Shown one piece after another: positions 1 through 37,455 of a DNA stretch of 64,000 bases. The notes under the pieces are model-generated. The model searched no databases. It was not told the origin of the DNA and saw nothing but the letters and a program-made list of their open reading frames with translations. Numbering within the stretch: position 1 is the stretch's first letter; the number at the start of each line of letters is the position of its first letter. The stretch comes from Engraulis encrasicolus (Eukaryota; Chordata; Actinopteri; Clupeiformes; Engraulidae), in assembly GCF_034702125.1 (NCBI RefSeq), contig NC_085875.1, positions 47,312,270 to 47,376,269 on the forward strand, given 5' to 3'. The position numbers and the translations under genes were made by a program.

Positions 1-1930
1 AAGGTACCTACTACAGTATAAATGACGCATTGCCATGTTTAGTGTGTAGCGATTACAACAGTGAAGTTACCGAAGGTGAAGTTACAATGGAAAAGCTTTG
101 TTCAGAGAAAAAGTGAAGTAGTAATCTTAAACATATTAACCGATATTATTAAGTAGTTAGAATGTGTTACAATAGAATATTTTCTAGAATCTCTGAAAGT
201 CATCAATGTAAAAAAAAGACAAACATTTTCGCCAAAACATCACAGGCTGATAGAAACCAACAGAGACCAGGCATGTTCAGTGCAGTGTGCAGCGCACAGA
301 TACAAACCATACATACAGCTTTGTCCAGACTCCAGAAATAACACTTTGTGCGTTCCAAGTGAAACTTGTGGTTTCAGTGATGGTGGAGGGGAAAAAACTG
401 TCTGCGTTTGTAGTCTGGAGGTGAAAGTGGTCATGTTGTCACTGTTGAATGTAGGGGTGTGTTAGGCTAGGTGGGTGGTCAGTAAGTCCCATAAAATTGG
501 GCTGGTGAGGTGTGGTAATAAAATCAGAGCACGAGCTACAACACTGTTTCCCAGACTTTTTTAGCTGGGATTTGGATCTACAAATATTTTCCCGACCCCC
601 GTCCCACATCATATTCGAAAAGTGAAAGAGTATTGCTAAATGACGCCATCATAGACATGTATATGTAATTGTCTAGGTTTTATGAAAGCTTTCACTTTTC
701 TCCATGATTCCCCTTAGGGGCCCTGACCCCCAGTTTGGGAACCACTGAGCTACTAGACTGTCTGGAGGGGGTGAGAGTGCAGAGGTCTGGTGGGGTCAGG
801 CTTGTGACGCACTCTCAGCATCAGCACCCAGTATCAGTGAGCCCATGTCAGTAGTATCAGTGTCTCTACACGACAAAGATAAAAAAGAAGCACTGGACGT
901 TCTCCCGTCCCAACTGTTTTGGTTGCTTTATTTCTTCCTGCTAGGCTCCTTCAGCAGGACAGAATTGAAAATCAAATGTTAACTAGCTGCTTCGTTATCG
1001 AGCAATAAAGCAAAAGAAGTCTAGCAAACCAGTTTGCAAAACAATGCTACCATAGTGAAAGTACACACATGCACAGAAAATATATTTTGCAATCACTGTT
1101 TTATCTGACACGGTCATGATGAACAGCATTTTTAAAGGCATAGCTAAGTTTAGGCTGCTATTGCAATGAAGTAAGGCTGAGCTCTCTTCCACTAAACTTG
1201 TCCATTGGTGCTGTGCGGGCAGAAGTGAACTTGCAAGAGTGTGTTTCCCCCAACATTAGTCTGTCTCCAAATGAGTCATTCATCTGCAGATTTGGATGAT
1301 TAGCTAGAACTTAGATCTTTCATTTGAAATGTTGCTTAGAGCTTTGGCTTTGAAATTAGCCTATTTTTTATTTAGTTTTTTTGTTTTTAATGGATTATCT
1401 GAGAAGCATATTCATTGCTGTACATTAATTACCAATTACTAATTAATCTATGGGCATTAGCTGTGGTTGTACCACCTGAGGTCTGAGCACTAAAACGTCA
1501 TTGACCCATGAACAAAGTCCTCTTACAGTGCCTTTGTGTCAGAATGCTGTGCTTCCAGCTGAGGTTTTTGATGTATAGTTTAGAAATGGCAAAACTCATG
1601 AACTTTGTATGTATTAAGACTGAGAATGACATCATTTTGCAGAATGTATATTTTGAATGATTCTAATTCTTCTCCTCTGAATGTTTCTCCCAGGTGTCGT
1701 CCAGGAGTTTTTGGAGTGCTTTTAAGAGTTTTTACACCTGTGTGTTGGACAGACCACCAGCACGCGACGTGTGTGTGTGTTGACCTGACATTGTCCAGTG
1801 TCATGGCCGCCCCCTCCTCCTAACCCAGAACACCCTGGTGGTGGTGGTGGCGTCAGGAGAAGCGGCGGCAGCAGCAGCTGCAGTGACCACAGTCGCGGGC
1901 CCGCTGTCACGTCACAGCTGGTAGGGGATG
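1..1930. other. Upstream region of pals1, no coding exon found
   Basis: No supported coding exon is visible. Around 541-750 there is a repeat-like stretch ending in a 'gggaaccactgag' tail, a motif seen again in the duplicated units near 35850 and 49970. A possible splice acceptor (ttctcccag) near 1694 and another (cgtcacag) near 1918 could start the exon holding the pals1 start codon. The true promoter and 5'UTR exons cannot be placed from sequence alone. Confidence 0.5.
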
Positions 1931-18475
<16,545 letters not shown>

Positions 18476-18659
18476 GCTGAGCTGAGATTGCGTCTGCCTG
18501 CCATGGTGAACACTAATTTACACACACACACACACACACACACGTGCACACATACACATGCACACACACTAAATGCATCCATGCCCACTCAGACACGAGG
18601 GGTGCCCTCCTCCTGGCTATGCTGAGCTGAGCTCGCACCTGCCTGCCATGGTTAACACT

Positions 18660-18743
<84 letters not shown>

Positions 18744-21550
18744 AGTGTGCACACACTCTAAATGCCCCATTGACATGTACGTACGTACGTGCGCACGCAA
18801 GACACAAGCTGTGATTGACGAACACTGTTCAACGTGCTGCTCTCGGCGCATGCAGCTGGAGGGTAAAAAGAGTTTGCGTGTGAGGTTCGGGTCTGAGATT
18901 GACTGGGCTTGGACATCTGTGGTGGAACGACTGCAGAGTTCCAGGACCTCGATTCATCACAGAGCCAATTGCGCCTCTGAGAACTACGTTTGAAATCATG
19001 AAATATTTTTTTTTATTATTCTCTGATCTTGATATTTCTTCTCTAAGTTAATTCCACATTCCATAAATGATGTAATGAGTATATCTCTTACCAGCACTTG
19101 CTATCAGCAGTAGAATGAACTCTGAGAGCTATTTATAAATGAAGACTTTTTTTAAAATGAGGATGAAGGTTGTTCTACTACATGTACATGGAGTAGTTGC
19201 ACAGCTCCACGAATGGCGGCCTGAGGTGCCTGTGTGCGTGCGTGTGGTGTGTTGAGTGCGTGGTGTGTGTGAGTGTTCATATATATGTATTTGTGTGTTT
19301 ACCTTAATGATGAACACAACAAATAACATTAGTTGCTGGCATCTCTACAACCAGAGGAAAGTTTTTGTTTTTCTATCTTGCTTTTTATTTTCTTTGTCTG
19401 TGTCGCATTGTTTTTACCCATTCTACATGCGAATGTGACATGGGAATTTTACCGGCAAGGCTGTGTTTTTACCATGGCAAGCAGAGGGGGGAGGGACGGT
19501 CAACGTTGACACTGCATTCCAGGTCTGGAAACATGACATTGGAACAGCATGGAGGCAGTCCACTAATAGATGAATGACTTGTCTGTTTTTGGACTAAAGG
19601 TAATTTAGAAACAAGGTCTTTTCTGTCAGTTACAACCTCTGTCCTGAAAAACTGTGCATATAGAAGGGTATATATACAGTAGCTGGTTTACTCCTTTGCC
19701 AGGTCCACTCTCCTCCACCATGCTGAAGATCAAGAAGAGTTTGCTGGTATTGCTGACCCTCCCGCGTTACTGCAAATGTCAGACTGGCTCCAATCATGCC
19801 AACCCAGGGGATATTCCAAGAACCTTGGCTCAGTTGTAAACCAGGTTAAGCTAACCTTGAGGTGGTGGTAAATCACCTAATAGAAGAGCTGGTCGTCCTC
19901 ATTTTTCACTGAAGGACACATGTGGGCTATCTTTTAGCGACTTTACCATATCCTGTTGGTTAACCTAGCCAGCTCTACCACTAAACCATGTTCTTGCAAT
20001 TATTCAATACCCCCCTGTCGCTTCAGCCAGGTTCATATCCGGAGCTCGTACCAGCCAGTGACACTTCAGGGAAAAGTGCTTTTCTCACTTCTTATTTTTA
20101 AATGCCTATTTCATAAACAAAAATGTGTAACCATCAGTATTTTACAGCAATATGAAAAAGTATATATTATTATGGTGTGTATGTACATTTCCTTTAATTG
20201 ACACTATTCTGTTATGAAGTTGGTGTTTTTTTGTTTGTTTTTTGTAACTTAATGTGTTTTGTGCCGTTAGAATTGCAATGCTATGTGTTTTTAATAATAT
20301 TTTCACTACGTTGATAGTCCTGCGTTAATGATTTGTTTTCCACCAGTGTTGTTGATAGTTTCATATCAGATATTTGAGAGAGACTATTAAGTTGACTGTA
20401 ATGGGCTTTTTAGGACTTAGGGTGTAAAACAGATCTGACTATTTTTTAGAGGTGTGTTTGCGATTGTGGTGCGTGTGTTTGCGTGACTGAGAGAGACTGG
20501 TTGGTAGTGACACTTTAACTGGCATTGCTTGTATGCATACAAGGGACAGTCACTCAATATGGGGAAGTATTATTGTATTATCTCTGCAAAAACAAATGGA
20601 TACACTGGAAACAGCCGAACTCGAGTTGAGTTCCACAATACATTGCTTTTTCTTTTGCTCTTACTTTTTAAAATAAATATTCACTGTGTATTTACAAGAC
20701 GCTACAAATGTTTAGCCCCTGTTCAGTAGACGGTTCTACCATAGAAAGGCGTGTGGATGTTTCATTGTCTTGTCTCTGGCACTATTGGGTCTTCAGATGG
20801 TTGTGAAATGTTATGAATAGGGAGGTGGCTATGGCTACCCTCCAAGGGCCACAGCTGTTCATGACGGTACCCGGCAGGCATAGGTGCATCCTCCATGCTG
20901 TCATCTGAAGCACAGTTGTAGCGCAGCGTTGTGTTCTCTCTGATTATCAGCACTCGGTAGCTCCCTCTGGTGTAGGATAAAGGTATTGACTCTTTTTAAT
21001 CCCTTTATCTGCAGTGCAAAGTTCAGAGAAACAAGCTGGGTAGTTGGAATTCCTGTCAAAAGTTTCGCCTCGTTTATTTTTATCAGGTTTTTCAGTCTGC
21101 ATACCTGCAACGTGACGGCAATCTCATAAGTTTGTTTGCCTTCAGGTTAGACATCAGCGTTGGCACCTGTTGTGTTCATCGGTCTTGCAAGCCATTTTGG
21201 TCACTGTGTGACCTGTCAAGCTGCAAGTAATGCAAGGGCTTTTCATTTTGTTCCGAAACTACATACATCCCACCTTCACTTGGACCTTTCTAGGGCCTTT
21301 CACTATGACCTTTTAGTGAAAACTTCTTGTACGATTGACCTTTTTTATTTTCAAATGACATGAATCTCCATCACTATCTCTTTTTTATTTTTATGCTGTT
21401 AATTCTAGGTCCTCTTCTGATTTCCAGCAAACACATATCTAATCACACCCTTGTTTTAAACATGTTGTAGATACATGCCAATTAACTGGAAGTAGAACTA
21501 ATGAATGTAAAGTTATTGTATGGAAAATAAATCACTTTTCTTTAAGCATT
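18476..21550 (+). other. pals1: Probable pals1 3'UTR
   Basis: No coding potential is visible. It starts with two copies of a TGAGCTGAGCTG...CACTAATTTACACAC unit and a (CA)n tract. AATAAA hexamers occur at about 20672 and at 21526-21531, the latter followed by a T-rich stretch. The 3' end at about 21.55 kb is inferred. Confidence 0.5.
18600..18680 (+). repeat. Tandem duplicate of the pals1 stop-codon region
   Basis: ggtgccctcctcctggctat, then gctgagctgagct, copies 18451-18484 (the codons for VPSSWLR and stop). Further similarity follows through ctgcctgccatggt and aacactaatttacacac. It lies in the 3'UTR and is not translated in pals1. Confidence 0.88.
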
Positions 21551-23617
21551 TTTTTTGTATAAATTATCAAGGTGAATTAAAGATGAGATTTGTTGTATAG
21601 TCTATTGTTCTGTGTTTTACTTTCTGCTGAAAAGGCTGATCTGTGTTCAACAATTTACAAGTTCTTTATTTTATTCAATAGTAACGTGTTCCCCCTTACT
21701 TGCATGCCATTGTGTCCGAAATGTGCATTTGAACAGTCAAGAAGATTGATTGGACCTAAGGTTGTTGTTGTGCATTTCTGAGAAAACCTACAACCTACGT
21801 ATGGTGTTTACGTAAGGATAATTCATCCTATCACTGATGGTGTCCATTTATTTTAGAGTTATTAGGCAGTGATGCGGAGCCAAAGTCCCCTCTTCACACA
21901 CACTCACCCCTCACACCTCAGACGCTTGCAGATGCTCGCCAAAACTATGATCAACAACATTTCCACAATGTACACTGATGACAGAAAGTTAGGAAAAGTT
22001 GGCTTTCAGGTGAAATGTCAGGATTTAAAAAATAGCCTTGCACAAATCCTCGTCCTCATCCTCATCTCCCAGCACAGTCACACACAGTACCTATTGATTT
22101 CAGCTAATTCCCTGTGATATGCGCAGAGCAAGGGAATGTTTCAGCCTTAGACTTTGACCTTTCCTGCGGGCACAGATAGGCATCAGCAATATTTGCTATA
22201 ATGAAGTAGAGAGTAAATTGGTGTTTATTTATAGTAACTTGATGAGGCATGGTTTATTTAGAGCAGCGAATGTGAGATGGTTGAGACGTCAACTAAGCAT
22301 TTCACATGTCGGCAGCAGCCAGAGGGGAAAGACTAGATGTGAATTTCAGAGTTAGTTCCTCCTGTCCTGTCTTGTTGCTTGTGGCCTCATGCCTGTCACC
22401 CCACCTGTGTGGAGAAACCGTTTGCTTGCTGTCATTCTAAGGCAGAGCCATTTTTGCAGGGAATTTCCCTCATTTGACATCAGGATTGCAAAACAGATAA
22501 TGACTTGTGAGTTGTGCTTTAGTGAGATATTTGGTTAAATTCTGAACATCCTGTGACATTGAGCCTTACATCACGAGACCAACAGAAAAGGACATAAGGA
22601 GCTCTTTCCCATGTCTCGCAAAAGCGCAATTCTAATGTCATTTTCTCATTTACAATCAGGATGGTGAATGAAGAGTAGTCCCCCAAAAGTTGTTTAGGCA
22701 GACACCAGGGAAACTTAACTGTTTTCTCCTCGGAGGCGGGGCGTCAGCAAAATGCGAGGCCACAGTCAGAGGCCGAGGACAGGAGTCTGGATATATTTGG
22801 GAAGAACTCGAGGACTTGTATACAGGGGCTCCATGGAGATCTCCTTTCTGCGTCTCCTCTAAGCTCTGATAATGCTCCCAGGGTTTCCCCTTGCACATTA
22901 TAAGGAGGCAGCATTGACGACACATCCTTCATAGACTTACTATGTATTTATGTACTGCATTTCAAATGAAAGAATTTGTAACCAACAAACATCACTGACA
23001 ATATAACATTCTTCTGTATTTGTTTTGCTTACATTACTCACCCTTGATTTGTTTTTTAATCTGCTTTTTCAGTCAGCCAGTTGCCCTTGAAAGAGTATCT
23101 AATCTATCTAATTATAAAATGAGTCGGTTTACAGAACCTGGCAACTCGGTGACCATTTAAACAAGGTACACAAACATTCAAGCTTTACTTACATTTTTTA
23201 CTTAGTTTGATGAAACGTAATTTGTCGAGCAAGAACATGTGTATTTTAAGTGCTTAGAACTATCATCCAATGCAATCGCTGCAGACATAGCTTTCAATAT
23301 CTCAATGAAATATCACTGAGTAACCATGACTACACCATACAACCATTTTGCCATCTTTTAATGTCAACTAGTGGGTTATGGCTGAAAAAATTATTTGTGT
23401 GGCATTGGCACATACAGTAATTCACAAGGCCCATGCCAAAAACCCAAACTGTTCAAAGCATACAGTACCACAACATGTAACGAGCTGCAGCCATTCAACA
23501 GTATTTTCAATTTCTTTAAAAAAAAAACCACATGTCTGAGACAGGAATAAGGCTATGACACATCTCTGACATTCATGAAGGAATGCTGGCATGGAGCGGT
23601 TGCAAGGCAATGCAGCC
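21551..23617. other. Intergenic / probable reticulon 3'UTR
   Basis: No coding exon is seen between the convergent pals1 and reticulon genes. Possible reticulon poly(A) signals in minus orientation (TTTATT on +) lie at 22224-22229 and 22253-22258, about 1.4 kb past the stop. Positions 22644-22745 match a dispersed repeat also present at 5508-5620 in pals1 intron 1. Confidence 0.45.
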
Positions 23618-32813
<9,196 letters not shown>

Positions 32814-33439
32814 GGCTGCTGAGAAAGAGAGAGAGAGAGGGAGGGAGGGAAACAGCTGTTCTATACACACACACACACACACACAAAAGGACAGAGATAA
32901 AAAAGGGAGCAAGGGGAGGAGATTTTTTTCTCTCGCAGCAGCAGGGAGGGACTACGCCAGCCTACCGTACAGTAGGCCTACTGCACCAGGCGTTTGACTA
33001 AAAACGTTTGCTCACTCTGTGGTTGTCTTGATTTTGCAGAGCTATGGCCCTTCTTTACATAGACTAATAACATGTAAGCAAGAATGTTAAACACTTGGAC
33101 CAGTGCAGTGGTAACACACACACAAACACACAGAGAGATATACACACATATACAGAAATATCACATAGGCCTACAGTCAGCGGAATGAGAACCTAATTTA
33201 AACACATTTTAAACCTCATTCCCTCTTTATTATGAAGGCCCAACGCTGCTTAGTTTTTAAGTTTGGGCGAGATGGGGCGTGCTCAGTGTCGTATGGGTAT
33301 AAGCCAGAGCTAAGGCAGGAAAAGGTCATTTCAGAGCTCTTTATCTCTATAAGGAGCAAAAAAGCCCCAAAAAGTGTTTTTGTATTTTTTCAGTAGGCCT
33401 TTCAGTAGGCCTTTCAGTAGGCCTGTGTGCGTGTGCGTG

Positions 33440-33471
<32 letters not shown>

Positions 33472-34296
33472 TGCGTGCGTGTGTGTGTGTGCTTTGCAGA
33501 ATAACTCCTGCCTAACAGGAATAGTCCTCCGCCTCCACTGGCAGCCAGCTGGAGGGTTGGCAGACATACTGGGAGGAACCACCAGCATCTGCCCAGGTAC
33601 TTGGCATAGCCCTAACATCAAGTGGGGGAAGTTTAATGAGGAGGCATACAGACCCCCCACTTCACCCCCCACTGCCTGTGTCTGTCATATCAAGGGAGCA
33701 GTCTTCTTCACCACATAAAAAGGAAAAAACAGGATTTTCAGCTCCCACGTATTTCATCATTTCATTATATTTTGAGACCTTCTTTGAGACCTTCTGAGGC
33801 CTCTGACCTCTGTGTGTGTAGCTCTAGAGCCCCCTGGTGGTCAGTCACGAAGCTGTGCAGAACTACACAGGTCAGGCAAGAGCCAGGCAAAGTATTCTAC
33901 AGGACTCCTCTTATCCACTAGGGGGCTCTAGAGATACACATACACATACACACACACTGGTCTGGTGAGAACCAGGCTATCATATGGGGCACTTAAGTCT
34001 CCACCCCTTCCGGGCGAATCATGGGGCTGGGAAAGCCACAATTTTTGTCTGGGTTATAATGGACTGATCAAAGCTATTTTCCGATCCACCTCGCATTCCC
34101 CCATCAATCACACATATGCTGTACCTCAGAATTAATGATGACCAATGGTGTGCTTGTTGACTTCACTTGGCAAGTGATTTTTGAGTTGTGTGCGTGCAAA
34201 AATATGTAATTATTTGTACTACACAACAGAAGTCACATGTCCGACTTCTGTAGCAGTAGCGTTGGCTGTGCCTTGGTTCGCCGAGCCCAGTCTCGT

Positions 34297-34765
34297 GAAA
34301 AAATCAACTGTATGCCTCGTGGTGCCGTTACGATATAGCCTCGTTTTTCGTGGTTGGGCGACGCGCGCTGTCGTCGAGAGTGGGTGAGAGAGAGGGCGAG
34401 ACAGAGCGAGTGAGAGAGAGACCACCCTAACCCTAACCCTAACCCTAACCCTAAATTTCGGGAGGGGAGCGCTGTCATTGTGTCAACTTCATGCCATCTC
34501 TCCCTTCCACTAACATTGTCCCCAACCTTAACCCTAAACCTAACCCTAACTTTAAACCTAACCCTAACCTTAACCCTAAATTACTTGTTTGAAATGTTTG
34601 ATTACCGTCGTTACTAGTTAGCCTTCACTCATGCATGATTGTTGACGTCCGTCCGCATTATTCTTCCCCCCAGAACCAAACTACCCCAATTGTCAATTCC
34701 CCCTTTCGTCACCCAACAACGAGAAACAAGGCTATTCGTAACGGCACCACGAGGCTCACGGCTGT
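34297..34765. mobile_element. Inverted-repeat element with telomere-like core (copy A)
   Basis: The left arm gaaaaaatcaactgtatgcc, then tcgtggtgccgttacgatatagcc, pairs imperfectly with the right arm ggctattcgtaacggcacca, then cgaggct. Between them are CCCTAA-type repeats at 34423-34455 and degenerate ones at 34528-34580. The right end is broken by an insertion. Confidence 0.7.
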
Positions 34766-34905
34766 GATACATGTACGTAAATTCCACCCGCTCTCAACCT
34801 GCTCGCTCGCCTGCCGTGGTGACGTAGCATCGTTTCCCGGTCAAATTAGCTTAGCTTAGCAAATGCTGTGGTCAAACAACCGTCTCTCTTCAATCACAAA
34901 CACTC

Positions 34906-34982
34906 TATGTACAAATAAAAATGATGAAACAGGAGCGAATATAATATATTCGCTCCTGTTTCATCATTTTTATTTGTACATA
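34906..34982. repeat. 77-bp perfect palindrome
   Basis: Two 38-bp arms (left begins tatgtacaaataaaaatgat) flank one central base at 34944 with no mismatch. It lies in the stretch of copy A that copy B lacks. Three cacatattggt units follow. Confidence 0.95.
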
Positions 34983-35418
34983 TTGGTCACATATTGGTCA
35001 CATATTGGTCACCTTAACCCAAGTGTCATTTATTTTATAACCATCTGTGGACCACCGAAATCAAAACAGCCTCCATTTTTAAATATCCCAGTACTGCTGG
35101 TGACGCACGTGACGTCATAGCATTGAAAGCTCTCCCATTGGTTAACGCTTCGCGGTGCCGCTACATTTTTCAGCCAAGCTGAACTTTATCGCCTCGCTCG
35201 CTCACCGCCCGCCACCCTCGCTTCCCTACGTCACCACCTCTCGCCTCGCTGCCGCGTCCCAACGGAAAATAATGGAACGCCACGCTTCTACCGCTTTGGA
35301 AGCGCCCATGTAAATCAGCCGTTACAATTCACAAATGGCCCGAGATACGGTTGGTTCGCGTCAAATATGCGAGGGGCACGTTGTAGTCTCTAACACACAG
35401 TTTTGCAAAAAGGTAAAA

Positions 35419-35781
35419 TATGTTTGGTATCACTTTACAATAACATCCTATTCACAGCTTTATAAACACTTTATAAATAATGAACTAATTATCAACAAAA
35501 TGTTTACAAATGTTTAGAAATGGGCAAGAAATACTATGTTAACACAGCAGACACAGCGGAGTCGCAGCGGTCCTGGAAGGTTGTCCTACAAAGACCAGAT
35601 GGCATGAAACCACATAAAACTGACACAGTAGAAGTTGATTTCCACTCCACTGTGTCATAGTTTGGTTATTACTCATTTACAAACATTTGTAAATGCTTTG
35701 TTAAATGTGAATTGTTATTAAATGTTAATGAAGTGTTTATAAAGCTGTGAATAGGACATTATTGTAAAGTGTTACCAAATG
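35419..35781. mobile_element. MITE in copy A
   Basis: The inverted ends tttggtatcactttacaata (left) and tattgtaaagtgttaccaaa (right) continue inward through the tcacagctttataaacac segment. It is absent from copy B. Confidence 0.85.
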
Positions 35782-37063
35782 TTTTCCGTTTGGATAATGA
35801 CGGGGGTCCCAAAAATATTCTGAGGTTCATAAGGGGGTCGAGGCATTAAAGGTTTGGGAACCACAGGACTACAATACAATGGATTTTATTGGTTTTGTTG
35901 TATTTATTTTGCATGCACAATACATTATTTTACTGTAGAGGGTCAGATGAGAACATGTCATATTGGAGCTACTGTGAACCATTAGGCCTAATTACTAGAA
36001 TGCACATGTTGAATATGCCGAGAAATATACATTCTTTTAAATGTGTTTGGAGGTGTAAAACAAAGCTGAACATTTTGAACACCCCAGCAGTTGTCGTTGT
36101 CACTCCCAATGTGTATTTCTTCTGGCTTCTCCCAGGATCATAGAATTTAGATGTATGACATGTGTTCTGTCTCTTTAAATGCCCCATGCCTCTTACCGTT
36201 TTGTTTATAGTCGCCTTAGCAACCAGTTAGTAAAGAAATCAAAACAGCTATCCATCATACGTCTGCATCCTTTGTCTGTTTCTTACACACCCCACAGCGT
36301 GGCCTACACAGGCTAACCTTTTTTTATCATTTCCTCAGCTCAGTTTTTTAGCTTCATTTTCAAAAGTAGAAAACCACCTACAAATGCACTGCTACTACTA
36401 ATAATAACAAATAATAACAATAACAGCATGTCTTTCATGGCTACTCAAATTGGCTTTACACAATGCTGTGGGATCAATGAGCCTAAAGAATAATATTAAA
36501 AGTCTTTGTGATGCGAGACCCATGGGCTGTGGGACCAATGGGCCTAAAAACGAATTAAAAAGTCTTTGTGATGTGGGACCGATGGGCTGTGGGACCATTG
36601 GGCCTAATTTTGAAAAAACATAAAAGTCTTAGCAATATGGGACCAATGCGCTGTGGGACCAATGGGCCGTGGGAACATAGAGCAGCTGACCCCATTCTGC
36701 TCAATCTTTAGTAATTTAGTGTCATACTAGTTTTATTTTCCATAATACTCTTTTCCATCTGCTACTTGTAATCATCTCATCCTATCCATCTACTCGTAAC
36801 TGTGACTTCCCTTCATTACAAGATTCACCTATTCAAGAAGACAAAGAAATGCGAGGCTACACCCTGACTCGCCTATGTTCCTACATGGTGAATGAATGAG
36901 TTATAGGCTGGCTGTCAAAATCAAGTTAGAAACACTTGAGGAGGGACAGCACATGCTTTGACAAAGTAAACAAGCTAGATTTCTCTTTGCTCCATAATAG
37001 ATAATTGGGTGTGCCCTTTTCTGATAATCGTGCCCAAGGTGGGACTTTTGGAGATCGGCTGGC

Positions 37064-37073
37064 TATATATATT
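37064..37073 (+). promoter_or_regulatory. TATA box of His-Gly gene copy A
   Basis: TATATATA lies in the conserved context ggctggctatatatattt, shared with copy B. Transcription would begin about 25-30 bp downstream, just inside the inverted repeat. Confidence 0.65.
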
Positions 37074-37076
37074 TCC

Positions 37077-37208
37077 TACAACAACAGATGTTCTTCAATA
37101 GACAACGGCAACAGCAAGCATCTCCAAGTCAAGTTTATTGTCAATTATAAACTTGACTTGGAGATGCTTGCTGTTGCCGTTGTCTATTGAAGAACATCTG
37201 TTGTTGTA
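37077..37208. repeat. Perfect 62-bp inverted repeat over first exon of copy A
   Basis: The left arm 37077-37138 and right arm 37147-37208 are exact reverse complements with an 8-bp spacer. Copy B has only one arm's worth of this sequence (about 50422-50470). The inner edge (caagtcaagtttattgtcaa) looks like a repeat-derived insertion. Confidence 0.95.
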
Positions 37209-37455
37209 TCTCTGGTTAGGTAAGTGCAAACTTGTCTGTCGTTCTTTTGAAGAACTGCTAATGTGTAATGCTTGATACTGTACATTAAGTCTCATGCATG
37301 TACAGGTATGATGTTGCAAGATGACTTATCAGAAGCAAAGTATTGTTTGCCACTCTGGATAAAAATGATAATAAAGACATGTTAAGAGATAACTTAGTGT
37401 TTGATTAATGTTTCATATGCATTTGGCAGTGTATTTACCAGTCCCTACCAACAAA

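Noticed and set aside
1928..1930. Upstream in-frame ATG of pals1
   Set aside because: Orthologues start at the following ATG ([12 protein letters not shown]). Using the first would add only one Met.
34423..34580. True telomere end or chromosome-fusion scar
   Set aside because: The CCCTAA units are short, degenerate and enclosed by inverted repeats, so they belong to mobile elements.
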